A stretch of DNA of 25,397 bases from Deltaproteobacteria bacterium UBA7527 (GTDB lineage: Bacteria > Desulfobacterota > Syntrophorhabdia > Syntrophorhabdales > Syntrophorhabdaceae). The notes beneath the pieces were generated by a model. It was not told the origin of the DNA, ran no database searches, and saw only the letters and a list, made by a program, of their open reading frames with translations. The DNA is taken from contig DLMV01000032.1 in the NCBI GenBank assembly GCA_002478225.1, positions 1 through 25,397 on the forward strand, given 5' to 3'. The position numbers were made by a program, and so were the translations under genes. Of this stretch, positions 23,137 through 25,397 are shown one piece after another; position 1 is the first letter of the stretch; each line of letters starts with the position of its first letter.

Positions 23137-24333
23137 TTATCCCTTTTTGCCTCTATATTCAATAGCAACAAGGGTAATGTCATCCTGAAATTCCCTCCCT
23201 TTTCCAAAATCGTTAATGGATGCGACGACACGGTCAAGCAGATCCTCGACGCTTTCGTGCCTCAGGTCGTACAGGAGCGAATAAAAACGTTCTTCTCCAA
23301 AAAATACACCCCCATCATTTTGATATTCCACGATACCATCGGTATAGAGGATGATCTTGTCACCCCCACGCAGATTTTTTTGTTCTTCTTCGAAGGGGAT
23401 GAGCCCACCCAGGCCGATGATCGTACCGCCTTTATCAAGCAGTTCAAGGTCACTGTCCTGATGCAGGATTACCGGGGGAGGATGGGCTGCACTGCTGTAT
23501 GACAGGATGCCGTTTTTTATGTCGATGATCATGTAGACGATTGTAAAATATTTCTCAAACCGTTTTATGGGGTATTCGTTATCGAGAGCTTGAAGCGCTG
23601 TCCCGGGCGATACTATTTCATACCCAGGTGGCGCATAAATCTTCTTTTTTGTCACGTTCCCGCTGTCTGGCTGGAGCATTTGCGAGACAGAAACAGTAAC
23701 AAGGGCTGAAGGCACTCCATGACCGCTTACATCTATCGTGTAAAGTCCGATGTGATCCTCATCGAGGCGAAATATATTAAAGATGTCTCCTCCGATCATA
23801 TAGGACGGCATAAATTTCCAGGCAATCATGAGATTTTTAATATCAGGTATTGTCCGTGGCAAAAGGCTCTGCTGGATGCCTGCCGCCGCCTTCAGGTCCT
23901 CATCGAGTCGTTTCTGCTTTTCGGTAAGTTCAATGTTGGTCCTGATCAGTTCGTTGGTGAGCCGCCTGATCTTAAGCTGGTTTTCTGCGCGGGCAAGCAC
24001 TTCCCCCTTATCAAAAGGCTTTGTAATGTAGTCTGCGCCGCCGATTTCAAGCCCTTTTATCTTGTCGGCTGCATCCGATTTTGCCGACAGGAAAATGACC
24101 GGTACATCGGAAACGGCGTCTGTCTTTTTCAGCGTTTCACATACCTCGTAGCCGCTGATGCCCGGCATCACGATATCGAGGAGAATTAGGTCAGGTCTCA
24201 GGCCGGCGATCTCGCGGAGGGCAATTTCGCCATTTACCACTTCAGTGACCTCATACCCTGCCGCTTGCAGTATACGCCGCAGAAGTATCCGTATATCCTC
24301 GCTGTCGTCAACGATCAGTATCTTTTCTTTCAT
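23137..24333 (-). CDS. Receiver-PP2C (SpoIIE/RsbU-type) phosphatase response regulator
   Basis: 398 aa. The receiver domain (1-125) has acidic Asp9-Asp10, phosphoacceptor Asp53 in DLILLDIVMPG and Lys105 in ITKPF. A coiled linker (about 125-155, LTNELIRTNIELTEKQKRLDEDLKAAAGIQQSLLP region) leads to the SpoIIE-like PPM phosphatase domain with GGDIFN, DVSGHG and the terminal DDITLVA metal motifs. Phosphorylation of the receiver by an unseen histidine kinase should switch the phosphatase, which then dephosphorylates the STAS protein next door. First gene of the three-gene operon. It is divergent from the PilZ gene, sharing a 114-nt A/T-rich promoter region. Confidence 0.93.
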   Translation of the reverse strand: MKEKILIVDDSEDIRILLRRILQAAGYEVTEVVNGEIALREIAGLRPDLILLDIVMPGISGYEVCETLKKTDAVSDVPVIFLSAKSDAADKIKGLEIGGADYITKPFDKGEVLARAENQLKIRRLTNELIRTNIELTEKQKRLDEDLKAAAGIQQSLLPRTIPDIKNLMIAWKFMPSYMIGGDIFNIFRLDEDHIGLYTIDVSGHGVPSALVTVSVSQMLQPDSGNVTKKKIYAPPGYEIVSPGTALQALDNEYPIKRFEKYFTIVYMIIDIKNGILSYSSAAHPPPVILHQDSDLELLDKGGTIIGLGGLIPFEEEQKNLRGGDKIILYTDGIVEYQNDGGVFFGEERFYSLLYDLRHESVEDLLDRVVASINDFGKGREFQDDITLVAIEYRGKKG

Positions 24334-24403
24334 CCCTTTACCGGTAACGATTATAAATATTTTTTTAAATAATACAGTATTTTTTGCGCCATTTGTAGCA
24401 ATT

Positions 24404-24431
24404 TTGACGCTGACAATATATTATATATAAG
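24404..24431 (+). promoter_or_regulatory. Candidate sigma-70-type promoter of the PilZ gene
   Basis: TTGACG (24404-24409) and TATAAG (24426-24431) are spaced 16 nt, and the start codon follows 16 nt after the -10 box. The region is A/T-rich and intergenic between divergent genes. No operator is evident. Confidence 0.5.
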
Positions 24432-24447
24432 AAAAGAGTCTCGCGGG

Positions 24448-25257
24448 ATGGCTGAAATTATAGATAGGAGAAGCGAAAAGAGATTTGACATCGGCACCAT
24501 AAAACTCCCTTTCCTGGGAACGCGGGAAGATGATCATTCATGTTTTCAATATATCATCGTCGATATGAGCATGGGAGGCATTAAGTTTGTCGTGCCGAAC
24601 TGGGTTGTGAACAGGGCGAAAATAAGCAAAGATGATGTGATCAATTTCCACCTGCCCCTGCATATAAAGGATAATTATTACAGTCAAAGCGTCATTTTAT
24701 GGACCAGGTGGGATGAAGCATTACAGGGGGAGCTGTGCGGCGCACGCTTAAGTAATATTGATAAACCGCAATACCCGGCGTTTATCTCCATTGACCCTTC
24801 GTCGATCTCCGTCAGCCTTGACCACTTTAATATAGAAGGCGATCTCTTGTGCAACGTTATCAAAGATGCTGCTTTTTTGAAAAAAGGGGTGGACATCTAC
24901 TTAGAGCACCTGATCGCTTTGTTTTCGAGGATCTCCGGATATCCCCAAAAAGAATATCCGCAACTCAGAGAAACCCTGCTTGTTGACATCCATAACAGGG
25001 TCAAGGAACATTGCAGACAACTGGAAGAGCTCTACGAAAAGATCAAAAGCAGGGCCATACTCCAGTCTGAGACTGCAAAGCATATTGACCTTGAGGAACT
25101 GAGATCGATCATCGAATCAGAGATATATATAGAGCTTTTCAAGATAGCATTTTCAGATGAAAGTGTAATGTCATATCTCAACGCGATCAAAAACCTTGAA
25201 AAGAGGCTCTATTCGAACTACAACACCGTCGTCCTCCTGTATATACATTCCTTATAA
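24448..25257 (+). CDS. PilZ-domain protein with helical C-terminal domain
   Basis: 269 aa. The first about 115 residues look like a PilZ domain, which binds cyclic di-GMP: RRSEKR (7-12) gives the RxxxR arm and DMSMGG (39-44) the DxSxxG motif. The remaining about 150 residues are unrecognised, mostly helical and charged, with likely coiled-coil over about 180-220. This could be an output or dimerisation module. Such proteins control motility, exopolysaccharide or pilus functions. It is transcribed away from the partner-switching operon, so the two may share control. The ribosome site is weak. Domain call good, target unknown. Confidence 0.8.
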   Translation: MAEIIDRRSEKRFDIGTIKLPFLGTREDDHSCFQYIIVDMSMGGIKFVVPNWVVNRAKISKDDVINFHLPLHIKDNYYSQSVILWTRWDEALQGELCGARLSNIDKPQYPAFISIDPSSISVSLDHFNIEGDLLCNVIKDAAFLKKGVDIYLEHLIALFSRISGYPQKEYPQLRETLLVDIHNRVKEHCRQLEELYEKIKSRAILQSETAKHIDLEELRSIIESEIYIELFKIAFSDESVMSYLNAIKNLEKRLYSNYNTVVLLYIHSL

Positions 25258-25262
25258 CAGCG

Positions 25263-25397
25263 GCTCACAGTTCATAGCTCATGGCTCACAGCAGAACTAA
25301 ATCCTAATATCGAAGCACCAAATCCTAAACAATATCGAAGCTCAAACGTCAAATGTTCAAAACGAGAGTCTTCAATACATTTTGAATTTTGAACATT
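25263..25397. repeat. Heptanucleotide array and A/T-rich repeat family at the right edge
   Basis: 25263-25290 has four units of GCTCACA type, with GCAGAAC continuing the register. 25341-25361 has three units of GTCAAAT type. 25379-25397 repeats 1259-1277 exactly (19 nt), and the preceding AATCCTAA words are reverse-complement partners of the TTTAGGA words. The element is cut by the window end, so its right arm is missing. Confidence 0.75.

Overview
The window looks like a piece of chromosome from a Gram-negative, probably anaerobic bacterium of the Desulfobacterota type. A Kdo-type cytidylyltransferase, undecaprenyl-phosphate-linked glycan genes and a signal-peptide-bearing hydrolase point to an outer membrane. 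Gene order and the unusual intergenic DNA remind me of Syntrophorhabdus-like genomes, but that placement is an impression and not proven here. I recognise 22 protein genes. I see no tRNA, rRNA, CRISPR array, transposase or phage gene.

Layout. 1-374 is non-coding and packed with 7-nt-period repeats. 375-1097 (minus) is an exported metallo-beta-lactamase-fold hydrolase. 1347-6200 (plus) holds a pyruvate aldolase of the HpcH/HpaI family, a divergent KdsB-like CMP-sugar synthetase, a large surface-carbohydrate protein and a PLP-dependent sugar aminotransferase. Together these look like a route to a CMP-activated 3-deoxy-2-ulosonic acid, possibly an amino one. A long hairpin with a T-run (6218-6341) separates this block from a tight plus-strand glycan operon (6423-12544): GT2, GT4, PglC-type initiating sugar-phosphate transferase, GT39-type membrane transferase and PglF/WbpM-type dehydratase. 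An SDR epimerase (12608-13576) follows.

The middle is housekeeping: the ribosome-biogenesis GTPase EngB (plus); a minus-strand run of macrodomain protein, Fe-S type PurF and PyrE; then RecG helicase and pyruvate kinase (plus). A eukaryote-like UDP-sugar pyrophosphorylase (minus) is next. The right end carries a minus-strand partner-switching operon (receiver-PP2C phosphatase, STAS antagonist, RsbW-like kinase), divergent from a PilZ-domain protein.

The most striking non-gene signal is in the gaps between transcription units. Nearly every gap of more than about 100 nt contains runs of degenerate words repeating with a strict 7-nt period (occasionally 8 or 9). Each gap uses different words, and spacing within a run is not broken by indels. 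I did not see these runs inside genes, apart from one that crosses the macrodomain stop codon. A 42-nt dispersed inverted repeat pair and an A/T-rich inverted-repeat family (present near 1.2 kb and again at the right edge) add to the picture of a genome with active small-repeat spread in its intergenic DNA.
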